Assembly (NCBI GenBank): GCA_900556535.1
Contig: USPI01000019.1
Span: forward strand, 1-13,165
Direction of reading: 5' to 3'
Origin: an uncultured Eubacteriales bacterium
GTDB taxonomy: Bacteria > Bacillota > Clostridia > Oscillospirales > Oscillospiraceae
DNA: 13,165 nucleotides
Position numbers and translations under genes: made by a program. The notes beneath the pieces were generated by a model. It saw only the letters and a program-made list of their open reading frames with translations. It was not told the origin of the DNA and did not search any database. This document shows positions 1-7,240 of this stretch, piece by piece (position 1 is the first letter of the stretch; every line of letters begins with the position of its first letter).

Positions 1-2
1 TT

Positions 3-1934
3 GACGGCATTAAAAAATACAAGCGCCCGAACAACATCGGCATGAGCGACAAGGAGATATTCTCCCTTCTGCCCTTTGACGCGAAATTCGACAAGCTTTT
101 CGGCGACGCGCTCTCACTGTCCTACGCACTCGACAAGCACACCGAGCTTCTGCCCGAGCGCTATTACAGTCTTCTCACCCGTGACGGCGAGCGCTTTATT
201 CTCCCGCTCGCGCAGGGACTTGAGCAAAGCCTTGACGGCGTCGTGAGCCTCATCCGCGAAAAGGGCGAGGTGCTCGTGGGCGGCGCGTCAAACTCGGTCA
301 AAACGAAAAGCGCGGTGTACGGCTTTGACGGGGAGAGCTTTTTTGCAGACGGCAAAGCCCTCGGCGAGGACGAGCTGCGCGAAAGGCTCTTAAAGGCGCC
401 CGACGGCACGATAATAACGCAGCTTATCCGCTCGGACTTTGCTCCGACGCTGCACCTTGCGTTTTTAAACCGCGGCGACGCACCGGAGCTTTTATATTCC
501 GTGCTCACCGAGGAGGAGAGCGGCTGTGCGAAAAACTGGTACACCCAAAACCGCGAGCTGTCCCCCGTTGCCGAGGACGGCAGCTTTGAGGGCGGCGAGA
601 TCGCGGATTTCGAGCGCATCGAAAACGAGCTTCGCGCAATAGCGGGCGAATTTTCCGAGCTTGAATACATGAGCTTTGCCGTGCGCATAACGCCCTCGGG
701 CTTTAAGATACTGCGCGTTGACACCGGCGCTGACCTCACCTATCTTGAGCATTTTAACGACAAGACCGCGAGCTTCATCCGCGAAAAGCGCCGCGCAAAG
801 CCCCGCTTCGTGAGCTTTAAGCAGGCGCTGAGAATAATTGACCGCTACACATGGAGCATAAGAGCGAAGCGCCGCGGATTCATGGATTATATGTACCGCG
901 GCTGGAAAAAGGCACTGCGCGAGGATAAGCGGGATAAATTCACGACCCGCGAGGAGAAAAAATGGGCGCACGAGCGCGGATTTTTCTCCTACCACATAAA
1001 GCAGTACGGTCTCACCGACGACAACTGGCGCGAATTTCTCTCCGACCGCGATTACAAATGGCTGCGCCCCATAAACAACGACTACCGCAAGCTTTTGTGG
1101 GACAAGGTAACTCTGCGCTACTGCCTCGATAAATACTCAAAATATCTGCCGGAATATTATTTCCACATCGTCCCGCGCGACGGTAAAATGCAGGTGCTCA
1201 AAATGCCCGACTGCCCGCAGTACATAAGCCGCAGTCTTGATGGGATCTTGGCGCTGCTGCGGGAAAAGAAAATTCTCGCAATGAAGCCCACCGTCGGCTC
1301 GCACGGCATAGGCTTTTACAAGCTGCAACATGACGGCGAAGGCTACATCGTGAACGGCGAGACCATGGACGAGGCACATATGCTCAAATTCCTCGCCGGG
1401 CTCAATGACTACTATAACATTTCCGAGTACATCGTCATGCACGAGAGCCTGCGCAGGATATACAGCGAGGTCGCCTGCACGGTGCGCATAATGGTCATAA
1501 ACCGCACGGGCTTTGACCCCGTCATTGAGAACGCATATTTCCGCATCGGCACGAAAAGCACGGGCTTTACCGACAACATAGGCTCCGGCGGCGTTTTCGC
1601 CTACGTTGACGAGAAAACTGGCTTCTTCCACGACGCGGAGGTCATAAAGGAGCACGTCATAACCCCCTGCCCCATCCACCCCGATTCGGGCGAGAAAATT
1701 GAAGGCTATCTCCCGCACTGGGACGAGGTGCTGCGCACGCTGCCGGAGCTGTGCCGCTACATAAGTCCGCTGGAATACCTCGGCTTTGACGTCGTCATTA
1801 CGGACGCGGGCTTTAAGATCCTCGAAATAAACACCCATCAGGATCTGCACCGCTACCCGACATATAACGAAAACGTTCAGGCATATTTTATGAACAAGCT
1901 TGCTCTCAAGAAGGCCGGCAGGAAGCTTTGTTAA
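3..1934 (+). CDS. Tandem sugar-transfer-associated ATP-grasp protein (5' partial), first module degenerate
   Basis: The frame is open to the left edge with no stop. The in-frame ATG at 42 has no ribosome site, and residues before it (GIKKY) match the HIKQY that opens the second repeat, so the true start lies outside. Numbering from that ATG, the protein is an internal duplication, about 1-250 and 315-625. Both copies share YxLDK, the SLDG..L.REK block and a final GFKIL strand. Copy 2 has ATP-grasp hallmarks: Lys415-Pro in AMKPTVGSHGIG, Arg482 in CTVRIMV, and Glu595/Asn597 in LEINT. Copy 1 has LVGGASNSV where the Lys-Pro and glycine loop should be, and Arg225/Asp227 (LRVDT) instead of Glu/Asn, so it probably does not catalyse. 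ATP-grasp enzymes join a carboxylate to an amine or similar nucleophile via acyl phosphate. This resembles the subfamily found in teichoic-acid or capsule loci; the substrate is unknown. The neighbouring genes support a role in decorating a surface polymer. Confidence 0.75.
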   Translation, partial: DGIKKYKRPNNIGMSDKEIFSLLPFDAKFDKLFGDALSLSYALDKHTELLPERYYSLLTRDGERFILPLAQGLEQSLDGVVSLIREKGEVLVGGASNSVKTKSAVYGFDGESFFADGKALGEDELRERLLKAPDGTIITQLIRSDFAPTLHLAFLNRGDAPELLYSVLTEEESGCAKNWYTQNRELSPVAEDGSFEGGEIADFERIENELRAIAGEFSELEYMSFAVRITPSGFKILRVDTGADLTYLEHFNDKTASFIREKRRAKPRFVSFKQALRIIDRYTWSIRAKRRGFMDYMYRGWKKALREDKRDKFTTREEKKWAHERGFFSYHIKQYGLTDDNWREFLSDRDYKWLRPINNDYRKLLWDKVTLRYCLDKYSKYLPEYYFHIVPRDGKMQVLKMPDCPQYISRSLDGILALLREKKILAMKPTVGSHGIGFYKLQHDGEGYIVNGETMDEAHMLKFLAGLNDYYNISEYIVMHESLRRIYSEVACTVRIMVINRTGFDPVIENAYFRIGTKSTGFTDNIGSGGVFAYVDEKTGFFHDAEVIKEHVITPCPIHPDSGEKIEGYLPHWDEVLRTLPELCRYISPLEYLGFDVVITDAGFKILEINTHQDLHRYPTYNENVQAYFMNKLALKKAGRKLC

Positions 1935-1944
1935 CATTTTTCAG

Positions 1945-1973
1945 GTGACAAAGTCATTTCGCCGTCGTATAAT
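1945..1973 (+). promoter_or_regulatory. Sigma-A type promoter before the glycerophosphotransferase gene
   Basis: The -35 box GTGACA (1945-1950) has one mismatch to TTGACA. A 17-base spacer separates it from a perfect TATAAT (1968-1973), 37 bases before the start codon at 2011. No terminator is visible between the preceding stop (1934) and this promoter, so read-through from upstream is also possible. Confidence 0.75.
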
Positions 1974-2010
1974 TGAGCGAACTATCAAAGCGATATAAGA
2001 TTGGAGTAAT

Positions 2011-3222
2011 ATGAGAATTGCAGTTATTTTGCTGCGCTGGGTGATGAATTTCGTCTATTTCTTTCTGAAGTTCTTCCCCACGGACCGCAGCAAGGTGTTA
2101 TTCCTCAGCCGTCAATCGAATACAGCCACGGAGGATTTCATTTTCCTCGCCGACAGGCTCCGCGAGCTTCACCCCGAAGTCAGGATCGTCATGATAACAA
2201 AGCGCGCGGACAAGGGGCTTTTGAGCCTGCTCGGCTATGCCGGAGCGACGCTGCGCAGTATGTACCATCTTGCGACGGCGCGTGTGTGCGTGCTCGATTC
2301 ATACTGGCCCGCGGTGTCCGTTCTGCATCACAAGAAGCAGCTTGCCGTTATCCAGATGTGGCACGCCATGGGCAAGATAAAAAAATCCGGCTATCAGTCG
2401 CTCGGCAAGAAATTCGGACGAAGCGACATGATAGCGCGCGAGATGCGTATGCACCGCAACTATGACGTCGTCATCGCCGGCGGCAGGGCGTTCAACCCCT
2501 TCTACTGCGCCTCCTTCGACATAAGCCCCGATATTCTGTATAATGTAGGGCTGCCGCGGATGGATAAGCTGCGCGAGGGCGTCGAGGACGCAAGGCGCGA
2601 GTTTTACGAGCGCTATCCCAAGCTGCGCGGCAAGAAGATCGTCCTGTACGCGCCGACCTTCCGCAAGGGGCAGGCGCTTGACCCGAAGGAGCTCGTGCGC
2701 GCCTTCCACTTTAACGGGGAGCAGGTGCTTATAATAAAGCGCCACCCGAACCAGCTTCTCGTCGTTGACAATCTCGCGCCGGCGCTTACCTGTCCGGGTA
2801 TGCCGACCTCGACGATACTGTCGGTGTGCGACTGCGTCATAACGGACTATTCCGCCATAACGATAGAAGCCGCGCTTCTCGGAAAGCCCGTGTACTTCTA
2901 CCTTTTCGACTACGAGGACTATCTTGACCACAACGGGCTCAACGTCAAGCTCTTCGATGAATTCCCCGACTGCATCTTCCGCGATCCGGAAAAGCTTGCC
3001 GACGCAATAGACAGCGGAGAATACGACATGGAAAACTACCGGCGCTTCTGCAAAAAATATCTGCCCGACCAAAGCGGCAGAGCCACGGATAAGATCGCCG
3101 GACTTATAATCGACTGCATGGAGAGAGATAAACATGATGCGATTTCTGAGCAAATTGCTCGCCAAAATAAAATTGATGGTGCTGTGGACAGTGAGGATAC
3201 TGTTTGCGCCCAATCACTTTAA
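2011..3222 (+). CDS. CDP-glycerol glycerophosphotransferase-family protein (TagB/TagF-like)
   Basis: This 403-residue protein carries the marks of the CDP-glycerol:glycerophosphotransferase family, GT-B-like enzymes that move glycerol- or ribitol-phosphate from a CDP-activated donor to a teichoic acid primer or chain at the inner membrane face. Visible motifs in order: a hydrophobic, basic N-terminus (1-22), WHAMGKIKK at 117-125 (family His), NVGLPRMD near 178-185, YAPTFR at 213-218, KRHP at 243-246 (second conserved His), and ITDYSAITIEAALLGKPV at 277-294 before YFYLFDYEDY. Length suits a single catalytic domain without the long N-terminal region of TagF. A GGAG at 2003-2006 sets the ATG start. 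The last 30 or so residues look like an untypical tail, and their coding overlaps the next gene by 89 bases. Whether it primes, polymerises, or uses glycerol or another polyol cannot be told. Confidence 0.88.
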   Translation: MRIAVILLRWVMNFVYFFLKFFPTDRSKVLFLSRQSNTATEDFIFLADRLRELHPEVRIVMITKRADKGLLSLLGYAGATLRSMYHLATARVCVLDSYWPAVSVLHHKKQLAVIQMWHAMGKIKKSGYQSLGKKFGRSDMIAREMRMHRNYDVVIAGGRAFNPFYCASFDISPDILYNVGLPRMDKLREGVEDARREFYERYPKLRGKKIVLYAPTFRKGQALDPKELVRAFHFNGEQVLIIKRHPNQLLVVDNLAPALTCPGMPTSTILSVCDCVITDYSAITIEAALLGKPVYFYLFDYEDYLDHNGLNVKLFDEFPDCIFRDPEKLADAIDSGEYDMENYRRFCKKYLPDQSGRATDKIAGLIIDCMERDKHDAISEQIARQNKIDGAVDSEDTVCAQSL

Positions 3223-4183
3223 GCTCCCGCTCTACAAGAGGATACATTACAGCATTTTCGGCGGCTACATGATAGACCAGGTCGCCATGTATGACTTTAA
3301 GCACAACGACAAAAAGCAGTACCTGTCCGAATTCGACTGGTACCGCTCGCGGCGGATAAACGACCCGTACAGTGAAATGCTCAACAACAAGGTCGTTTTC
3401 ACGCAGATAATAGAGCGCTATTGCAGCACTCCGGAGATATACTGCGTCAAAAAGGACAAGCGCCTTGCCGGAATGAGCGGCAAAGTCATAAACGGCTATG
3501 ACGACCTCATCGGTCTGCTGCACGAGGTTGGAGCGTTCGTCGTAAAGCCCGTGCGCGCGGGCAAGGGCAAGGGCGTGTACGTCGTTAAATATAACGGCCA
3601 CGGCATAATCTGCAACGACGAGCCGCACACGGAATCAGAGCTTGCCGCAAGGCTCGAGCACGATGAGGAGTGGCTCGTCTGCGCCTATGCGCATCAGGCG
3701 GAGTATCTCAACAAGCTCTACGCAAATTCCGCCAACACTCTGCGCATGATAGTCCTGCGCTCGGCACAGACGAAGGAGTTTGAGCTGTGCTTTGCCGTGC
3801 AGCGCATAGGAGCGGCATGGACGGGCGCGGTGGATAACGGCAGCCGCGGCGGGCTTGTCGCAAACGTTGACATCGCAACGGGCGAAATGAGCCACGCGCG
3901 CACCCTGCATAACCTCACCGTTTACGAGACCCACCCCGACACGGGCGCCGCCATTCAAGGCACCGTCATTCCCAACTGGCAGGCACTCAAGCAGGGCGTT
4001 CTCGATATCAGCCGCCGCTTCCCCTATCTCGACATCATTGCATGGGACATTCTCCCGACCGACGACGGCTTTACCGTTATAGAAGCCAACACCTCCTCGG
4101 GCGTCAACATCATTCAGCTTTGGGGGCCGCAGCGCTACGGCAGGCTCGGCGATTTCTACCGCGAGCACGGGATAATAAAATGA
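3134..4183 (+). CDS. Sugar-transfer-associated ATP-grasp protein, single module
   Basis: This 349-residue ATP-grasp enzyme is related to the second module of the protein ending at 1934. ATP-site residues are present: VVKPVRAGKGKGVYVV at 136-151 (Lys138 and a glycine-rich loop), NTLRMIVL at 201-208, the DNGSRGGLVANVD loop at 234-246, and WDILPTDDGFTVIEANTSSG at 304-323, where Glu317 and Asn319 fit metal ligands. It is therefore probably active. ATP-grasp ligases form an acyl phosphate on a carboxylate and pass it to a nucleophile; the subfamily sits in teichoic acid and capsule clusters, but no substrate can be read from sequence. A basic, hydrophobic N-terminus (1-25) may touch the membrane. 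The start has a GGAG/GAGAGAG site at 3120-3127 inside the preceding gene; an ATG at 3137 is an alternative. The stop overlaps the next start as ATGA, suggesting coupled translation. Confidence 0.82.
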   Translation: MMRFLSKLLAKIKLMVLWTVRILFAPNHFKLPLYKRIHYSIFGGYMIDQVAMYDFKHNDKKQYLSEFDWYRSRRINDPYSEMLNNKVVFTQIIERYCSTPEIYCVKKDKRLAGMSGKVINGYDDLIGLLHEVGAFVVKPVRAGKGKGVYVVKYNGHGIICNDEPHTESELAARLEHDEEWLVCAYAHQAEYLNKLYANSANTLRMIVLRSAQTKEFELCFAVQRIGAAWTGAVDNGSRGGLVANVDIATGEMSHARTLHNLTVYETHPDTGAAIQGTVIPNWQALKQGVLDISRRFPYLDIIAWDILPTDDGFTVIEANTSSGVNIIQLWGPQRYGRLGDFYREHGIIK

Positions 4184-4776
4184 AGTACGTCATAATGGCC
4201 GACGGCAAGGGCGGCAGATGGAACAATTTCATGGGGCACTCGAAGCAGGAGATCCGCGTTTTCGGCGAGACCCTGCTTGAGCGCACGGTGCGCCTTGTGC
4301 ATGAGTGCGACGAGACTGCCGAGGTCATCATCACCTCGCACGACGAAAGCCTTGAGATACCGGGCGCGGTGCGCTATGAGCCGAAAAACAACGTGCTCGA
4401 GATCGACCGCTTCACGGCAGAGCTCATAGGCGACGATATGTGCTTTCTCTACGGCGACGTGTTGTATTCCGAAAACGCCGTCAGAACCATCGTTTCCGCG
4501 CGCGGCAGGGAAAGCGTTTTGTTCTTCGGCAGCGAAAAAAGCATCTGCGCGGTGCTCATAAGTGACGGCGAGCTTTTCCGCGGGCTTTATCTTGAGATAA
4601 GGCGGCTGTTCACCGAGGGGCGCATCGCCGAATGCAAGGGCTGGGAGGTCTATCACCTGTATGCGCAGCTTCCGCTGTGCTCGCGCGAAATAGGCAAAAG
4701 CTACGTCCTTCTTGACAGCTTTACCCGCGATTTCAACACTCCGGAGGACTTTCTGAACTCCGAGTTTAAAAATTGA
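4180..4776 (+). CDS. Small nucleotidyltransferase (NTP-transferase / MobA-like fold)
   Basis: This 198-residue protein resembles GT-A-fold nucleotidyltransferases that activate a sugar or alditol phosphate with an NTP. It begins MKYVIMADGKGGRW (1-14), a variant of the AAGxGxR nucleotide loop, then HSKQEIRVFGETLLERTV with Lys22 at the expected position. LYGDVLY (90-96) supplies the first metal Asp93, and SFTRDFNTPEDF (180-191) has the DxNTPEDL-like C-terminal signature with Asp184. It is shorter than GlmU- or RmlA-type enzymes and has no added domain. The ATG at 4180 overlaps the preceding stop (ATGA, 4180-4183), so translation is probably coupled; a longer reading from 4042 is rejected because it lies inside the ATP-grasp gene. 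In this cluster it could make the CDP-activated unit or another activated precursor; the substrate is inferred only from neighbours. CTP or GTP use is undecided. Confidence 0.72.
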   Translation: MKYVIMADGKGGRWNNFMGHSKQEIRVFGETLLERTVRLVHECDETAEVIITSHDESLEIPGAVRYEPKNNVLEIDRFTAELIGDDMCFLYGDVLYSENAVRTIVSARGRESVLFFGSEKSICAVLISDGELFRGLYLEIRRLFTEGRIAECKGWEVYHLYAQLPLCSREIGKSYVLLDSFTRDFNTPEDFLNSEFKN

Positions 4777-4798
4777 TATGGAATTCTTAATAAGGCTG

Positions 4799-4807
4799 TG
4801 TTATAAT
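4799..4807 (+). promoter_or_regulatory. Extended -10 promoter before the export genes
   Basis: TG at 4799-4800, one base, then a perfect TATAAT (4802-4807) form an extended -10 element. The 17-base-spaced -35 position (4779-4784, TGGAAT) is weak, as is usual with extended -10 promoters; a TTGATA at 4773-4778 is too far away at 23 bases. It would give a leader of about 65-70 bases before the start at 4883. The leader contains only a 4-bp GGGC/GCCC hairpin (4821-4834) and a good AAGGAG site (4867-4872). Confidence 0.65.
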
Positions 4808-4882
4808 GGCGTGATTGTATGGGCATTTCCGCCCTGCAAATATCATTATACACGGTCTTATTTTTTAAGGAGATAACGTTTT

Positions 4883-5650
4883 ATGACTTCAAACAAGACC
4901 AACCGCGGTTTTCTTCTTGTTGAGCTTATAAGGCGAGATTTTGTGAAAAAATACAAGCGCACCACCTTCGGCATACTGTGGAGTGCGCTTTCGCCGCTGT
5001 TCCTGCTGCTGACGATGGACGTCGTATTCGGCACGTTTTTCGGCCGCAATATGCCGCACTACACCATTTACCTGTTTTGCGGTCTGCTGCTGTTCAACTA
5101 CTTCGCCGCGGCGACGCGAAGCGCCATGCGCGTGTTGTACGACAATGCGCCCATTTACAGCAAGGTGCCCGTTCCCAAGCACTATTTCCTCATCTCGCAG
5201 AGCGTTGCGCAATTTATCGACTTTCTCGTTTCGCTGCTGGTGTTTTTCATCTTCGTCGCAATTGACGGGATCGAATTCCACACTCGCTTTTTCTGCCTGC
5301 TCTACCCCATCGTATGCCTTTATTTCATTAACTTCGGCATAGGACTTTTCCTCAGCACCCTCTACATCTTCTTCCGCGACGTCAACTATCTCTGGCCCGT
5401 CGTGACGAGGATAATCATGTACGCCTCGGCGATTTTCTATGACGTTTCCATTCTGCCGGGCATCATGCGCAGGCTTTTGAACTGCAACCCCTTATATATG
5501 TGCGTAAGCTACTTCCGCCAGCTTATAATCCACTCGACCGTGCCGAATATCTCGACGCACCTCATACTGGGCGCAATGGCGGCATTCTGTATGCTCGGCG
5601 GCTGGTTTACCTACCGCATCGCGCGCGATAAGATCGCGCTGTACGTGTAA
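4883..5650 (+). CDS. tagG: ABC-2 type transporter permease, TagG-like polymer exporter subunit
   Basis: This 255-residue integral membrane protein has the layout of ABC-2 polysaccharide/teichoic acid permeases. A short amphipathic start with basic residues (LVELIRRDFVKKYKRTTFG, about 12-30) is followed by about six hydrophobic segments: roughly 31-50, 59-77, 105-127, 134-156, 168-190 and 226-245. The FFRDVNYLWPVV stretch near 163-174 is the recurring motif before the fifth segment in this family. With the ATPase encoded 10 bases downstream it should form a TagGH-type exporter that flips undecaprenyl-linked polymer outward. An AAGGAG site (4867-4872), 10 bases from the ATG, sets the start; the preceding promoter suggests export genes can be expressed apart from biosynthesis genes. 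Assignment to teichoic acid rather than another lipid-linked glycan rests on the TagH-like partner and the glycerophosphotransferase. Confidence 0.82.
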   Translation: MTSNKTNRGFLLVELIRRDFVKKYKRTTFGILWSALSPLFLLLTMDVVFGTFFGRNMPHYTIYLFCGLLLFNYFAAATRSAMRVLYDNAPIYSKVPVPKHYFLISQSVAQFIDFLVSLLVFFIFVAIDGIEFHTRFFCLLYPIVCLYFINFGIGLFLSTLYIFFRDVNYLWPVVTRIIMYASAIFYDVSILPGIMRRLLNCNPLYMCVSYFRQLIIHSTVPNISTHLILGAMAAFCMLGGWFTYRIARDKIALYV

Positions 5651-5660
5651 GGAGGGCACC

Positions 5661-7109
5661 ATGGAAGACAACAAGGTTCTTGTTCTTGACGACGTTTCGG
5701 TGCGCTACCGCAAGCAGGATTCGCGCTCGACCTCGGATATATTCAAGCGCATTCTCGGAAAAAGCCCCCGCAATAACGAGTTCTGGGCGCTCAAAAACAT
5801 CTCGTTCTCGCTCGAAAAGGGCGATATGCTCGGTGTCATCGGCAAAAACGGAGCGGGCAAATCGACGATGATGAAGGCCATAAGCGGCACGCTCACGCCC
5901 GCCTCGGGCACGATAACGAAGGAAGGCCGCATCTGCGCTCTGCTCGAGCTCGGAACGGGCTTTGACCGCGAAATGACCGTGCGCGAAAACGTCTATCTGC
6001 GCGGTGCGTTCATGGGCTATTCCAAGGAATTCATCGACTCGAAGTACGACGAGATAATAAACTTTGCGGATATGCGGGAGTTTCAGAACAGCCCCTTCCG
6101 CACCCTCTCAAGCGGCATGAAAAGCCGTATCGCCTTCGCCATCGCAAGCATGGTGGAGCCGGATATCATAATCCTCGACGAAATTTTCGCCGTCGGCGAC
6201 GGTGATTTCCGCAAGCGCAGCCAGCAAAAAATGCAGAGCATCATCGACTCCGGCGACACGACGGCGCTCATGGTCTCGCACTCGATGCAGACCGTGCGCG
6301 AGCAGTGCAACAAGGTGCTTTGGCTCGACAAGGGCCGCATGGTCATGTTCGGCGACCCGAAAACCGTTTGCGACGCCTATGCCGAGTATCTCAACTCCGG
6401 CAAGCTGCCGCAGACTGAATCGCTGCAAAAAACGCAGGAGAGCCCACGCAACAAGCTCAAAAAGAGCAAGGGCAAGCTCGCCGCCGAGATCGCGGTCTAC
6501 TTCATGCTCATCCTCGCCGCCATAGCCGGCTGCTTCGTTTGGGCGCAGTATGACCTTCTCAAGTCCTACGTCCTCGCGCAGAATCTCAGCTCGGAGCAGA
6601 TAATGCAGTCGGCGCAGAGCTACCACTCCGAAATCGACCGAATGCTCGGAGCGGACACCTCGCGCTGGGACTACGAGATATTCACCGAGGGCGCGCAGCG
6701 GATAATCGCCGAGGAGGCGACCTACACGGACATCGCCAAGGAGGTGCTGCTCCAGTCCGGCAACCTCAGCCGCGAGCAGTACAAAAAGACGCTTGCCGCC
6801 GCCGAAATAGAGGCGATAAAATATTCCCACATGGCGCGGCTGGACGCTCTCGTTGAGCAGATACGCGCAGAGTTCGCAGCCCAGCCCGATGGCAAATACC
6901 GCAGCCTCATGGTCTACGCCTATCTCAATTGCGACAGGTTCTACGAGCTTGAGGAGGCCTGCGAAAACGATATGCAGAAGGTCATCGAGGAGATACGCGC
7001 ATTCCAGCGCAAATCGGGCGAGCCGGAGGAGCTTGCCGACCATGTTTGGAACGCCTACAAGGCGGAAAAAACATATCTGCTGTCATACTACTGCGTAAAG
7101 CTCAGGTAA
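5661..7109 (+). CDS. tagH: ABC transporter ATPase with membrane-anchored C-terminal domain, TagH-like
   Basis: The N-terminal half (about 1-245) is an ABC ATPase of the polysaccharide-export type: Walker A GKNGAGKST (61-69), a Q-loop-region stretch ICALLELGTGFDREMTVREN (91-110) typical of this group, signature LSSGM (149-153), Walker B DIIILDE (168-174) and switch His207 in MVSH. A basic linker (262-272) leads to one transmembrane helix (about 274-296), then some 185 helical, acidic residues expected outside the cell. This ATPase-helix-external domain plan is the one known for Bacillus TagH, the energy subunit of wall teichoic acid export; typical O-antigen ATPases lack the helix. The external part here is largely helical by eye and I recognise no named domain in it. 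The AAGGAGG site lies across the stop of the permease gene, so the two are translated together. Confidence 0.85.
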   Translation: MEDNKVLVLDDVSVRYRKQDSRSTSDIFKRILGKSPRNNEFWALKNISFSLEKGDMLGVIGKNGAGKSTMMKAISGTLTPASGTITKEGRICALLELGTGFDREMTVRENVYLRGAFMGYSKEFIDSKYDEIINFADMREFQNSPFRTLSSGMKSRIAFAIASMVEPDIIILDEIFAVGDGDFRKRSQQKMQSIIDSGDTTALMVSHSMQTVREQCNKVLWLDKGRMVMFGDPKTVCDAYAEYLNSGKLPQTESLQKTQESPRNKLKKSKGKLAAEIAVYFMLILAAIAGCFVWAQYDLLKSYVLAQNLSSEQIMQSAQSYHSEIDRMLGADTSRWDYEIFTEGAQRIIAEEATYTDIAKEVLLQSGNLSREQYKKTLAAAEIEAIKYSHMARLDALVEQIRAEFAAQPDGKYRSLMVYAYLNCDRFYELEEACENDMQKVIEEIRAFQRKSGEPEELADHVWNAYKAEKTYLLSYYCVKLR

Positions 7110-7123
7110 GAAAAACCAAAACC

Positions 7124-7151
7124 ATAGGCTCGGAGGAAACTCCGAGCCTAT
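7124..7151 (+). terminator. Perfect 12-bp hairpin after the export operon
   Basis: ATAGGCTCGGAG (7124-7135) and CTCCGAGCCTAT (7140-7151) pair perfectly around a GAAA tetraloop (7136-7139). The stem is GC-rich and lies 15 bases after the stop at 7109. The following T tract is poor (ACGCGTTGTTT), while the complementary strand would have a better one from the A-rich bases at 7111-7120. It is probably an intrinsic terminator or 3'-end stabiliser. Confidence 0.7.
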
Positions 7152-7167
7152 ACGCGTTGTTTAAGGT

Positions 7168-7196
7168 TTGACAAAACGGACTCTTAGGTTTATTAT
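7168..7196 (+). promoter_or_regulatory. Near-consensus sigma-A promoter for the acyl-CoA synthetase gene
   Basis: A perfect TTGACA (7168-7173), 17-base spacer and TATTAT (7191-7196, one mismatch) precede the start at 7241. This is the best-matching classical promoter in the window, and it lies just after the hairpin that closes the upstream operon, so the next gene should be its own strong transcription unit. Confidence 0.82.
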
Positions 7197-7240
7197 GCTT
7201 TCATACATTTCTAATTTTTTCGCAAAAAGGACTGATACGC

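Noticed and set aside
42..44. ATG as the true start of the first ATP-grasp protein
   Set aside because: No ribosome site precedes it, and the codons before it align with the second repeat, so the gene continues off the left edge.
2299..3213. A 304-codon open frame on the - strand
   Set aside because: It is antisense to the glycerophosphotransferase gene and shows no recognisable motif.
4042..4179. A longer N-terminus for the nucleotidyltransferase
   Set aside because: The added 46 residues are Arg/His-rich and out of frame within the ATP-grasp gene. The ATG at 4180 opens directly on the nucleotide-binding loop with an ATGA overlap.
4821..4834. GGGC/GCCC hairpin as a terminator or riboswitch in the export-gene leader
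   Set aside because: The stem is only 4 bp with no adjacent T tract and no recognisable riboswitch core.
6108..7043. A 311-codon open frame on the - strand
   Set aside because: It is antisense to the TagH-like gene, whose motifs are unmistakable; no domain or start signal is visible.
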